43,522 bases of DNA from Acidobacteriota bacterium (lineage in GTDB: Bacteria > Acidobacteriota > Thermoanaerobaculia > Multivoradales > J023): positions 1 to 43,522 of the forward strand of contig JAJCXQ010000276.1 in the NCBI GenBank assembly GCA_029263355.1, in the 5' to 3' direction. Positions 24,836-32,401 of this stretch are shown in pieces (the stretch's first letter is position 1; each line of letters starts with the position of its first letter). The position numbers and the translations under genes were made by a program. The notes beneath the pieces are model-generated. The model was not told the origin of the DNA, did not search any database, and was given only the letters and a program-made list of their open reading frames with translations.

Positions 24836-25286
24836 AGCTACGCGGGCAAGAAAAGCAGGAGCAGCGAAGGGTTCAAAAAGCCGTGGTCGTTTCCTCGGAA
24901 GGCCCCGATTCTTGGACTTTCTGACCGGAATCACTCCAAAAAGTTTTGCCAAAGACCGTCCGGACCGTCCTGAGCGTCTTCGGCAAAACGTCATTAGACT
25001 TTCTGACCGTCTGAAACGTCTTCGGTAAAATGCCAAAAGCTTCACGGACCGTCCAAAACGTCTTCGGTAAAATGCCATAAGGCTTCCGGACCGTCCATAA
25101 CGTCTTCGGTAAAACGCCAAGAGCCTCACGGACCGTCCGGACGGTCTTTGGTAAAACGTCATTAGACTTTCTGACCGTCCGCGTGCTCTCTGGCAGAACT
25201 TTTGAGCGGCTCAGGACGGTCCGGAGCGTCGTTCCGCAGCTAAAAAGTTCAAGAAATACGGCGCCGACGAGGGGGTTCTGAGTGAC
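24836..25286. other. gene-poor region between the TIR remnant and the response regulator
   Basis: Almost entirely occupied by the 42-bp tandem array. The minus-strand frame from about 25210 to 24785 stays open because the repeat unit is 14 codons, but it has no ribosome-binding site and an improbable Arg-rich composition, so I do not call a gene. Confidence 0.5.
24915..25250. repeat. 42-bp tandem repeat array
   Basis: The marker CGTCTTCGG(T/C)AAAA recurs at 24975, 25017, 25059 and 25101, then in altered form at 25143, 25185 and 25227: exactly 42 bp apart with no insertion or deletion. Each unit also has a GGACCGTCC-type half site. The block AAAACGTCATTAGACTTTCT occurs at 24985 and again at 25153, 168 bp (four units) apart, indicating a higher-order duplication. 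Two half sites meet as a perfect palindrome GACCGTCCGGACGGTC at 25131-25146. The earliest unit (24915-24975) is degenerate and 2 bp short. Confidence 0.9.
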
Positions 25287-25994
25287 CTAAGAACCCGCCA
25301 ACCGATATCCCGCCTTCCGCGACGTCAAGATATACCGAGGCGACGCGGGGTCCGCCTCCAGCTTCTTACGCAGCACCGCGATATGGGTATCCACCGTACG
25401 CGACGTCACCGCTGACTCGTAACCCCACACCTCCCGCAACAGCTCCAACCTCGACACCACCGCCCCACGGTGGCGAACCAACGCCAACAGCAGATCCAGC
25501 TCTTTGGGAGCCAGCTCAACGAGCTGGCCAGCACGGGTGACGGTGCGGGCCGCCGGGTCGATCTCGACGTCACCAAAGGCTTCGAGGGCGCGCGGCGGCT
25601 CGCCGGTCGGTGGGCCGAATCGACGTAACAGCGCTTCGACCCGGGCGAGCAGCTCCAACAAGCCAAATGGCTTGGTGACGTAGTCGTCGGCGCCGAGCTT
25701 GAGGCCGCGGACTTTGTCGGTCTCTTCGCCGCGGGCGGTGAGGATCAAAATCGGCATGTCGCAACCGGCCTGGCGAGCCTCGCTCAACACCCGGAAGCCG
25801 TCGAGACCGGGCAGCATGAGATCGAGGATCACCAAGTCGGGGACGGTGGCGCGGAGAAGTTCGAGGCCGCGGGCGCCGTCGTCAGCAACATCGACGGCGT
25901 AACCTTCGATCTCGAGATTGTTGCGCAGGCCGAAGGCGAGATCGGGGTTGTCTTCGATCACCAGGATGCGGGAGGGTGGATCGCGGTGGGTCAT
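25287..25994 (-). CDS. OmpR/PhoB-family response regulator
   Basis: 235-aa transcription regulator. The receiver domain (about 9-122) has D58 in V-I-L-D-L-M-L-P-G as phosphoacceptor, acidic residues E14-D15 and K108 in the Y-V-T-K-P-F motif. The C-terminal winged helix (about 140-232) shows L-A-P-K-E-L-D-L-L and R-T-V-D-T-H-I-A-V-L-R-K-K-L. Its ATG lies in a 4-bp ATGA overlap with the upstream sensor kinase. In the intergenic region before the kinase are TGACA repeats at 11-bp intervals, the geometry this family binds. The target may be the divergent cytochrome gene, the kinase operon itself, or both. Confidence 0.95.
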   Translation of the reverse strand: MTHRDPPSRILVIEDNPDLAFGLRNNLEIEGYAVDVADDGARGLELLRATVPDLVILDLMLPGLDGFRVLSEARQAGCDMPILILTARGEETDKVRGLKLGADDYVTKPFGLLELLARVEALLRRFGPPTGEPPRALEAFGDVEIDPAARTVTRAGQLVELAPKELDLLLALVRHRGAVVSRLELLREVWGYESAVTSRTVDTHIAVLRKKLEADPASPRYILTSRKAGYRLAGS

Positions 25995-27718
25995 GCTGGC
26001 GCCTCCGATGTCTGAGCGATAGGCAGGTCGATGACAAAACAGGCGCCACCGTCCTCGCAGGCGACACGGTCCTCGCCGGGCTCGATCGATACCCGACCGC
26101 CATGTAAGGTCACCAGCTCGTGGACCACCGCGAGCCCAATTCCGGTGCCGGCGACCGCGGAGCGGCGGTCGCGTTCGAGACGGTGGAAGCTGCGCCAGAC
26201 TCGATGGTGCTCGCGTTGGGGTATGCCGGGGCCTTGGTCCTCGACCAGCAGACGGACCCGTTTGTGGTTGCCATTTTCGATGCGGATGCGGATCTCCTGC
26301 TCGGGTGGGCCGTATTTGACCGCGTTGTCGAGCAGGTTGAGCAGAATTTGACGCAGCGCATCCTCATCGACCTCGACGATGAGTCCGGGGTTCGGATCGT
26401 CGATGACGAATCGCACCCGACGCTGGCCGACCACCGGCTCGAAGTCGCGTACCAGAGTACGGACCAGGGTGCCGAGGGCGTGAGGCCGGGGACTGAGCTC
26501 GATGGAGCCGCGCTCGCTGCGAGAGAATTGCAGGATGTTTTCCACCAAGTGGCTGAGGCGTCGGGCTTCCTGGTCGATGATCCGGAGGCTACGATCGCGC
26601 TCGTCGTCGGAGCGAACTCGGCCAAGGGTCAGAGTCTCGGCAAACATGCGGATTTGGGTGAGGGGGGTGCGCAGCTCGTGAGAGACCCGCGACACGAAGT
26701 CGGAGCGTAGGCGGGTGAGGTCGCGGGAGCGTCGCAGCTGGACGATGGCGGCCACCAACAGGCCGGCGGTGAGCAGCAGCAGACCGACGAGGGTAGGAAG
26801 TCGGGAGCGCGGCAGGCCACCGATAATCAGGCGCGGCGCGGCCGCGGGATCGAGGGCAACGCGCACGCGGGTGCCGTCGAAGATACCCTCGTAGAGCTCG
26901 CCGTAGGGCACGTCGACGGTCAGCATGGGGGCGTAGGGGTCTTGCTGCGTCGGCGGCAATGGGTGATCCATCCCCGGGGGTTGTTCGTCGCCAGTGCGGA
27001 AGATTTCCTGGCCGGTGGCGTCGGTCACGGTGAGGAGCAGGAAGTCTTGGTCATCCGCCGAGTCGGCTAGGGATTGGGGCAGGAGGGGGCCCCGGCTGAG
27101 GGCGGTGGCGAACCAAGAGGAAAGCTGCTCGCGGTCGACTTCGAAGCCGATCAGGCTGTCTGGTTTGTAGATGAAACTGTGGAGCTCGCCGTCGATGAGC
27201 GGGTGGCGGGCCATCATGGGTGGTGGATCGTCGTCTCCGGCAGCGGTCCCTTCGATTGGATGGAGCTCGGTGCGCAACCAGTGGGCTACGGCCGCTGTCG
27301 GCTGTCGGCCATCGCTGGCGATCTCGAGCGGAAGGTCGGTACGGTCGCTGTTGGTGTCGAGTCGGAAGGCGTAGCGCGCCAGGGGTAGCGCGCGCTGGGT
27401 GTATCGATCTGCGGTTGCCACCAGGCTCTCATGGTTGGGCAAACCGCCCACGGCATCGTCTGGATGGAGAGCCGCGAGCAATTTGATGTAGCCGTAGAAA
27501 CCGACCTCGGAGCTGCTGCGGCGGACAAATTCGTCCGCCGCCAGTCGGGCATAGTCGCGCAGCACGGTCTCCGCCACCTGGCGGTGGGAGTGGCCGGCGT
27601 CCCACGCCTGCCAGGTGAGGACACCCACCAGAATCAGACACGCCAGCAGCAGACCAACGATCACGGCGGAGCCGTCGCTCGCCAGGGTGGATCGTCGGTT
27701 GGTTGGGTTTCGGCTCAC
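25991..27718 (-). CDS. membrane sensor histidine kinase
   Basis: 575-aa partner of the downstream OmpR-type regulator. A first membrane helix is at about 17-37, followed by a large periplasmic region to about 305 without a sensor domain that I recognise, and a second helix at about 308-327. HisKA carries the phosphoacceptor H347 in V-S-H-E-L-R-T-P-L, and the ATPase domain has N-L-L-D-N-A-V-K-Y, E-D-Q-G-P-G-I-P and G-T-G-I-G-L-A-V-V. HAMP is absent. I prefer the GTG at 27718 because GAGGA precedes it by 5 nt and the membrane helix then begins at a normal distance. A TTG at 27787 would add 23 non-hydrophobic residues without a clear ribosome site. It is divergent from the cytochrome gene. Confidence 0.9.
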   Translation of the reverse strand: MSRNPTNRRSTLASDGSAVIVGLLLACLILVGVLTWQAWDAGHSHRQVAETVLRDYARLAADEFVRRSSSEVGFYGYIKLLAALHPDDAVGGLPNHESLVATADRYTQRALPLARYAFRLDTNSDRTDLPLEIASDGRQPTAAVAHWLRTELHPIEGTAAGDDDPPPMMARHPLIDGELHSFIYKPDSLIGFEVDREQLSSWFATALSRGPLLPQSLADSADDQDFLLLTVTDATGQEIFRTGDEQPPGMDHPLPPTQQDPYAPMLTVDVPYGELYEGIFDGTRVRVALDPAAAPRLIIGGLPRSRLPTLVGLLLLTAGLLVAAIVQLRRSRDLTRLRSDFVSRVSHELRTPLTQIRMFAETLTLGRVRSDDERDRSLRIIDQEARRLSHLVENILQFSRSERGSIELSPRPHALGTLVRTLVRDFEPVVGQRRVRFVIDDPNPGLIVEVDEDALRQILLNLLDNAVKYGPPEQEIRIRIENGNHKRVRLLVEDQGPGIPQREHHRVWRSFHRLERDRRSAVAGTGIGLAVVHELVTLHGGRVSIEPGEDRVACEDGGACFVIDLPIAQTSEAPA

Positions 27719-27820
27719 GGTGTCCTCGGCGCGATGGTCTGACGCAAGGCAAGATTCGTGCGTTCCTACAGGTGATGGTAACCCCAAGGACTCACCGTGG
27801 ACCGTTCCCTAACCCCTCCT

Positions 27821-27847
27821 TGACAGCTTCCTGACATGACCCTGATG
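27821..27847. promoter_or_regulatory. 11-bp-spaced direct repeats, candidate OmpR-type binding site
   Basis: TGACA at 27821 and 27832, then TGATG at 27843: three half sites exactly 11 bp apart, in the region between the divergent kinase and cytochrome genes. Read on the minus strand the core is TGTCA-N6-TGTCA, the layout of a PhoB box. The adjacent regulator gene belongs to that family. Confidence 0.5.
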
Positions 27848-27930
27848 GAACCACAACCTGTGTCGACCTGCGGCTCGTTAGGCTGTCGCGAGAGTTGCAT
27901 CAACCAGGAACCACTGGAAGGGAAGGCGTC

Positions 27931-28713
27931 ATGAAGATCGATTCGAAGATCACGCGATGGCTCGTCGTCTGTGCCGCGGTGTGGAGCGTCGGCATCGGAA
28001 GCTTGGCGGCGCGCCCAGCGCAAGCTCAGCCGCCGAAAGAATTTCACAACTTGAAGGTGCTGCCCAAGGACATCTCGCAGGACGAGCTGATCGACACTAT
28101 GCGCGATTTCTCGCTGGGGCTCGGCGTGCGTTGTCTCTACTGTCACGTCGGCAAAGAAGACTCGAAGTCGTTGTGGGACAACGACTTTGTGAGTGACGAG
28201 AAACCTGCCAAGCAGACGGCGCGGGTGATGCTCCAGATGATGCAAGAGATCAACCGCTCGCATCTAGCCAAGATCAAGAAGCCAGCACCCGAGTTGCTGC
28301 AGGTGAGTTGCGTCACCTGCCACCGTCGCCAGACTCGACCCATGAGCTTGAGCCAGACCCTGATCGCGACGGTGGAGGCCGACGGCTCCGCCGCCGCCCT
28401 AGCCCGTTACCACGAACTGCGCGAGCAGCACTATGGAAGTGATGCCTACGATTTCAGTGATCGTTCCTTGCGCGAGCTTTCGAGCGCCTTGGCAACGAAG
28501 GATCGGCTAGCGGACGCACTGACCTTCCTTCGCCTGAACCTCCAATACTTTCCTGAGTCCTTGCGCAGCCACGTACAACTTGCCGAGTTGCTGAACGAGA
28601 GCGGTGACACGGCAGGGGCTTTGGCAAGCTACGAGCGAGCTTTGGAGCTGAAACCTGGGGACGACTTCCTGCTGGGGAAGATCGCGGAGGTGAAGAAGCG
28701 ACTCGTCCCCTGA
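27931..28713 (+). CDS. secreted c-type cytochrome with C-terminal TPR
   Basis: 260-aa periplasmic electron carrier candidate. A signal peptide covers about 1-32 (ending A-Q-A). Two haem-binding motifs are visible, C68-L-Y-C71-H72 and C127-V-T-C130-H131. The region V-L-P-K-D-I-S ... M-R-D-F-S-L-G-L-G-V-R-C resembles the photosynthetic reaction-centre cytochrome c subunit family (PF02276), whose non-photosynthetic relatives are frequent in Acidobacteriota. Residues about 175-255 contain TPR-like helices (D-T-A-G-A-L-A-S-Y-E-R-A-L-E-L-K-P). The ATG at 27931 follows GAAGGGAAGG. Only two haem sites are present against four in the photosynthetic subunit. The redox partner is unknown. Confidence 0.9.
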   Translation: MKIDSKITRWLVVCAAVWSVGIGSLAARPAQAQPPKEFHNLKVLPKDISQDELIDTMRDFSLGLGVRCLYCHVGKEDSKSLWDNDFVSDEKPAKQTARVMLQMMQEINRSHLAKIKKPAPELLQVSCVTCHRRQTRPMSLSQTLIATVEADGSAAALARYHELREQHYGSDAYDFSDRSLRELSSALATKDRLADALTFLRLNLQYFPESLRSHVQLAELLNESGDTAGALASYERALELKPGDDFLLGKIAEVKKRLVP

Positions 28714-28720
28714 GTTCTTT

Positions 28721-29044
28721 TCATTCGATGACCCATTCTTCGCCGTCGCAAATGGCCATTTCATCAAATTGCACTTCCGATTCGTCGTCGTAGACCACCA
28801 GGAAGTCGTAGTCGCAATCGTCTCGGCTATCGCCGATCGTAATGATGACGCTATCGCCAGACTCGAGCACCTCTTCCCCGAGGATGTCTTCTTCCCAATC
28901 GTTGACTCCGGGCGGCGAAGCGTAGAACTCCATAATGGTCGCGCCGGTACTGTTGGTCAGTGTGAACGTTACCGGCTCGGCCCATGCGAGCGGGGTCAAA
29001 AGAAGGGTCAATGCGACGAACGAAACCCAACGACGTAGATGCAT
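28721..29044 (-). CDS. small secreted protein of unknown function
   Basis: 107-aa exported protein. A signal peptide spans about 1-22 (M-H-L-R-R-W ... L-A-W-A). The mature part is beta-rich and acidic, with F-T-L-T-N-S-T-G near 28, W-E-E-D-I-L-G near 50, a C-D-Y-D motif near 75 and A-I-C-D-G-E-E-W at the end, so the two cysteines could pair. I recall similar small secreted proteins in acidobacterial genomes but no function is known. The ATG at 29044 follows AAGGAG by 7 nt; a longer reading to 29146 would overlap moeA and is rejected. It lies downstream of moeA and converges on the cytochrome gene. Confidence 0.82.
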   Translation of the reverse strand: MHLRRWVSFVALTLLLTPLAWAEPVTFTLTNSTGATIMEFYASPPGVNDWEEDILGEEVLESGDSVIITIGDSRDDCDYDFLVVYDDESEVQFDEMAICDGEEWVIE

Positions 29045-29135
29045 CGTCTTTCTCCTTGTCTGGCGTCCAGCGTGGAAGATTCGATCCTCGTCGCAGTGGT
29101 CGTGCCTTGTCAAATCAGTCTTCAGCGGGCGCCTG

Positions 29136-30341
29136 CTAGCCGCCAATCCAAGTCGTCAACGGCAAAACCTCACAGCGATCCCCAATCGCTTTCGGGCCGT
29201 CGCCAGGGCGGATGCGGACGAGTGCGGTGCCGCGGCCGTAGGAGACGACATCGTGGGAACCCTCGGGGGGAAACGGCCGGACCTGGAGGCCTCCGTCCGT
29301 GGCAGTGACGGCGCCCGGTAGGAAACGATTTTTGCCTTTGCTCGGTGGCAGCGGCTGGGTCAAAGTGCCTTCGAGGGCGCCGTGCCAGAAGCTGCCGGGG
29401 AGCCCCTGGAGGCGTTCGAGCACGGGTTTGACGAAGAGCCAGTAGGTGACCATCACCGACGCCGGGTTGCCGGGTAAGCCGAACACCCAGCCGCCAGCAT
29501 GGCGGGCGGCAACCAAGGGTTTGCCAGGCTGGATGGCGACTCGGTCGAACAGCTGCTCGCAGCCGAGCTCGTCGAGGATGTCTTCCACTAGATCATAGTC
29601 ACCCATCGAGACGCCGCCACACAGCAGCAGGACGTCGGATTCGAGGCCGATGGGAATGCGTTGACGCAGGGCTTCGGTGCTGTCGGGGGCGGTGCCCAGG
29701 GAGCGAAACTCCAAACCCGAGACCTGGCCGGCGGCGAGCAGGAAGGAGGTGTTCGAATCGCGCAGCTGGCCCGGCCCAGGCTCGGTCTCGGGGGGCACAA
29801 CCTCGTCGCCGGTGGTCATCACCGCGACGGTTGGGATTCGGTGGGTCGGCACCTCGACATAACCGTGAGAGGCGAGCAGGGAGATGGCGCCCGGGGTCAG
29901 ATGGCTGCCGGCGGGGAGCAGTGGCGCGCCGCTGCGAACCACCTCACCGCCGCGGCGGATGTGGGCGCCCGCCTGGGGCGCAATGTTGAAGACGACCGTT
30001 TCGCGGCCGCCATCGGTCGCTTCGATCGGGATCACGCGGTCACCACCCTGGGGGACAACCGCACCGGTCATGATCTTGGCCGCGGTGCCCGGCTGGAGCA
30101 CGAGATCCAAGGGTTTACCGGCGGCGGCGGTGGCGACCACCGGCAAAGGCTCACCGGCGGAAACGTCGCCACGGCAGACGTAGCCGTCCATCGCCGAGAC
30201 GTCGGCTTGCGGCATGTCGACGGTGGCCGCGAGGTCGGCGGCGAGGGCTCGACCGGCGGCCTCGAGCCGCGGAGTCGGCTGTGCAGGCAACGCTTGAAGC
30301 CGCTGTTCGATCGCGTCCCACGCCTCTTCCGGTGTCAGCAT
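29136..30341 (-). CDS. moeA: molybdopterin molybdenumtransferase
   Basis: 401-aa enzyme inserting molybdate into adenylylated molybdopterin. Visible landmarks are the N-terminal D-M-P-Q-A-D-V-S-A-M-D-G-Y (about 42-54), A-A-K-I-M-T-G-A-V-V-P near 88, T-T-G-D-E-V-V near 175, C-G-G-V-S-M-G-D-Y-D near 240 and L-P-G-N-P-A-S-V-M-V near 288, followed by the small C-terminal beta domain. The length is standard. mobA at 16325-16927 belongs to the same pathway but is not adjacent. It is divergent from the DUF4388 gene. Confidence 0.96.
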   Translation of the reverse strand: MLTPEEAWDAIEQRLQALPAQPTPRLEAAGRALAADLAATVDMPQADVSAMDGYVCRGDVSAGEPLPVVATAAAGKPLDLVLQPGTAAKIMTGAVVPQGGDRVIPIEATDGGRETVVFNIAPQAGAHIRRGGEVVRSGAPLLPAGSHLTPGAISLLASHGYVEVPTHRIPTVAVMTTGDEVVPPETEPGPGQLRDSNTSFLLAAGQVSGLEFRSLGTAPDSTEALRQRIPIGLESDVLLLCGGVSMGDYDLVEDILDELGCEQLFDRVAIQPGKPLVAARHAGGWVFGLPGNPASVMVTYWLFVKPVLERLQGLPGSFWHGALEGTLTQPLPPSKGKNRFLPGAVTATDGGLQVRPFPPEGSHDVVSYGRGTALVRIRPGDGPKAIGDRCEVLPLTTWIGG

Positions 30342-30496
30342 GCGCCTACCTCCAGTGTTATACTCACCGCGCCGTTGTTACCAAGTTTGTCTCGACGTTC
30401 GATCCGTTGCGGCCCGGCCGGCTATCACGGTTGTCGTCCTTCATACGACCGTACCGGTCGCTCATTCGCTGCTCGTCAACCGGCCCAATTTGTTTC

Positions 30497-31252
30497 ATGG
30501 GAAAGACCTTCCAATACCGAGAGACACTCGAGGATACAGCTCTTTCGGAGATGTTCGCGACGATCTATCGGCATAAAGTGCCGGGGCTGATCGAGATCTC
30601 TCGTGATGACGCTGTCAAGCGCATTTATATCAACGAAGGCAATGTGATTCACGCCTCGTCGACCGACCGGTCGGATCGCCTGGGCGCCCACCTGTATCGA
30701 TTGGGAAAGCTGACCCGCCAGCAGCTGGTCGAGACCATGAAGGCCCGTGAGCAATCCGGCAAGCGTCATGGCCAGTTGCTGATCGAAGACAAGCTGCTGT
30801 CGCCGGGTGAGCTCTACGACGCGATTCGCACGCAGATGGAAGCGATCGTGTGGAGCGTCTTCTCATGGCAGCGCGGCGAGGTGACGTTTCGGATCGGCGA
30901 TTTTTGTGAGCCGATCATGATAAGAATCCACTTGCCGATGCGGCAAATGATCATCCGTGGCATCAAGCAGGTGTCTGATACCAAGGCCCTGGTCGCGCGT
31001 TTGGGTCGTAAGAAGACCGTCTTTCAGCCCTCCTACTCCACAGAAGATCTGATCGAGATCGGTCTCGACAGCAAGGACTATCAGCTCTTGTGTTTGGTAG
31101 ACGGTAAGCGGTCGCTCATCGACATCTGTAGCAAGGGTCCGTACAGCATTTCCGAGAACGCCCGCCTGCTTTATGCATTCAACATCCTCAAGCTCATCAC
31201 CAAGGTCGAAACCCACAGCGCACCTTCGGGCTCGGTCATGATTCGCATGTAA
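30497..31252 (+). CDS. DUF4388 (PatA-like N-terminal domain) protein
   Basis: 251-aa cytoplasmic protein. The N-terminal ~100 residues match the DUF4388 pattern: L-S-E-M-F-A-T-I-Y-R, G-L-I-E-I-S, K-R-I-Y-I-N-E-G-N-V-I-H-A, then the R-L-G-A-H-L-Y-R-L-G-K-L helix and the E-A-I-V-W-S-V-F-S-W-Q-R-G-E-V-T-F signature near 118. The rest (about 150-250) may be a second helical domain (T-E-D-L-I-E-I-G-L, L-C-L-V-D-G-K-R-S-L-I). Such proteins occur with polarity, chemosensory and motility genes in delta-proteobacteria and Acidobacteriota. The ATG at 30497 gives the family's start but has no strong ribosome site; a longer reading to 30281 overlaps moeA. Confidence 0.85.
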   Translation: MGKTFQYRETLEDTALSEMFATIYRHKVPGLIEISRDDAVKRIYINEGNVIHASSTDRSDRLGAHLYRLGKLTRQQLVETMKAREQSGKRHGQLLIEDKLLSPGELYDAIRTQMEAIVWSVFSWQRGEVTFRIGDFCEPIMIRIHLPMRQMIIRGIKQVSDTKALVARLGRKKTVFQPSYSTEDLIEIGLDSKDYQLLCLVDGKRSLIDICSKGPYSISENARLLYAFNILKLITKVETHSAPSGSVMIRM

Positions 31253-31305
31253 TCCGAGGCGTCGCGGCTAGGCGGACTCGCGATTTCTCGAGTCACCGAG
31301 CGATC

Positions 31306-31350
31306 ACAAAAACCCGCCCGACGGTGAAATCCCGAGCAGGCGTTTTGTGT
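31306..31350. terminator. probable terminator after the DUF4388 gene
   Basis: ACAAAA (31306-31311) with CGCC pairs with GGCG (31339-31342) and TTTTGT, leaving a three-base bulge. On the plus strand the final arm itself supplies the T run. It lies 53 bp past the stop codon. Confidence 0.5.
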
Positions 31351-31409
31351 TCTAACTCTTAGTGTGTAGTCTCGCGGCTTGGGATTAGAGAACCTGGCAG
31401 GAGAAATAG

Positions 31410-31790
31410 ATGGCTCTGTATGAATATCAATGTCTAAGTTGCGGCGAGCTGAGCGAGGTCATTCAGCGCATGAGCGATCCGCCACTGACGACGTGCGAAG
31501 AATGTGGCGGCGATCTCAAGAAGTTGATCTCGGCGCCGTCCTTCAAGTTCAAGGGTACCGGTTGGTATATCACCGACTATGCCGATAAGAAAGGTAAGTC
31601 AGGCGACGCTAAATCGGACTCCAAGAGCTCCGATTCCGGTGACTCGGACACGAAGGGCTCGTCCGAATCAAAGGATTCCGGATCCTCGAGCAGCGATTCG
31701 TCGTCATCAACGAAGTCCGATACCAAGTCTGAGTCCAAGTCCAAGTCCGAGTCCAAGAGTAAGCCCGAGAAGGCTGCGTCAAAAGACTAG
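31410..31790 (+). CDS. FmdB-like zinc-ribbon protein with Ser/Lys-rich tail
   Basis: 126-aa small protein. The first ~50 residues form the FmdB-type zinc ribbon, with C8-x-x-C11 and C29-x-x-C32 and the typical M-A-L-Y-E-Y-Q-C opening. F-K-F-K-G-T-G-W-Y-I-T-D-Y follows near 50. The remaining ~65 residues are almost only Ser, Lys, Asp and Glu, an expected disordered tail. AGGAG precedes the ATG. The molecular role of this family is not settled; it was linked to formamidase/amidase regulation in early work. It appears monocistronic. Confidence 0.9.
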   Translation: MALYEYQCLSCGELSEVIQRMSDPPLTTCEECGGDLKKLISAPSFKFKGTGWYITDYADKKGKSGDAKSDSKSSDSGDSDTKGSSESKDSGSSSSDSSSSTKSDTKSESKSKSESKSKPEKAASKD

Positions 31791-31820
31791 GGGCCGCCGA
31801 GCGCTCTACTCATAGACACG

Positions 31821-32153
31821 ATGAAACTCCGGCTCTCAAAGATTTGTGCTCTCGTGTTGGCCTTGGCCATGACGCCAGGGTTTGTCGAGATCATGGAGAA
31901 TGCCGCTCACCTTGTTGCAGAGGGCCATTTGGCTCATGTAGCAGCCGATGGTGATCGGCACGAGCCGACCGGCCCTGAGCATGGCTGTACGCCGGTGTTC
32001 CACTTCTGCGGTTGCCACGCCAGCCTCGCTTTTGTCGACCCTCAGCCTTTACCCGCTACCCACCTGCGCGCGGCGGGCTACTCTAGCCAGCAGACCCCAG
32101 AGCCTCATCTGACAGGCTTCTGGCCGTCCATCGATCATCCTCCTCAGGCCTGA
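31821..32153 (+). CDS. small exported His/Cys-containing protein upstream of RND efflux genes
   Basis: 110-aa protein with an N-terminal hydrophobic segment (about 5-22) that is probably a signal peptide. The middle carries E-H-G-C-T-P-V-F-H-F-C-G-C-H-A-S (about 53-68): three cysteines and three histidines close together, a potential metal-binding patch. I recall a similar short motif protein preceding cation efflux operons in other genomes, but I cannot name a family with certainty. The ATG at 31821 lacks a strong ribosome site. It precedes the efflux adaptor by 248 bp of structured leader. Confidence 0.7.
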   Translation: MKLRLSKICALVLALAMTPGFVEIMENAAHLVAEGHLAHVAADGDRHEPTGPEHGCTPVFHFCGCHASLAFVDPQPLPATHLRAAGYSSQQTPEPHLTGFWPSIDHPPQA

Positions 32154-32401
32154 CTTCGAGCACGGGTAGATGGGAGTGGTGCGTCTAGTCGCACTGGCCC
32201 CGTCTCACCCCCTAGCTCAGTTCGCCCTGAGAACGTTGCGTTGGCCTCCCTCCAGGGGAGTCCTGGTCGGCTCTTCGCTTAGAGAACGGACCGCCGACCC
32301 CCGTAGTGATCTCTTGCAAGAGGTCACAAGCGGAGATGGATGAAGGCCGAACAGTCCGGACTGTTCGACTCGCCCAGACCTGACAACTGAGAGGATTTCT
32401 A
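32154..32401 (+). other. structured leader region of the RND efflux operon
   Basis: No gene recognised in these 248 bp. Six consecutive perfect or near-perfect hairpins occur: GTGCG/CGCAC (32179-32194), CTCAG/CTGAG (32216-32231), CTCCC/GGGAG (32246-32260), GGTCGGC/GCCGACC (32265-32299), GTGATCTC/GAGGTCAC around TTGCAA (32306-32327) and a 20-bp palindrome (32348-32367). The density suggests a cis-acting RNA or a multi-operator region. Confidence 0.55.
32348..32367. promoter_or_regulatory. 20-bp perfect palindrome before the efflux adaptor
   Basis: Two arms, CGAACAGTCC and GGACTGTTCG, meet without a spacer. The site ends 34 bp before the ATG at 32402. It could be the operator of a dimeric metal-responsive repressor (none is encoded in the window) or the last hairpin of the leader RNA. 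Confidence 0.5.

Noticed and set aside
24785..25162. Minus-strand open frame encoding Arg-rich 14-residue repeats
   Set aside because: It is open because the repeat unit is 42 bp; no Shine-Dalgarno, extreme Arg content and overlap with the TIR remnant. Kept as a finding about the repeat array, not as a gene.
29045..29146. Longer N-terminus for the small secreted protein
   Set aside because: It would overlap the moeA 3' end and displace an obvious signal peptide; AAGGAG precedes the ATG at 29044.
32246..32300. Resemblance of AGGGGAGT to the yybP-ykoY (manganese) riboswitch
   Set aside because: Only a short word matches; the second conserved loop of that riboswitch cannot be found, so I report only an unclassified structured leader.
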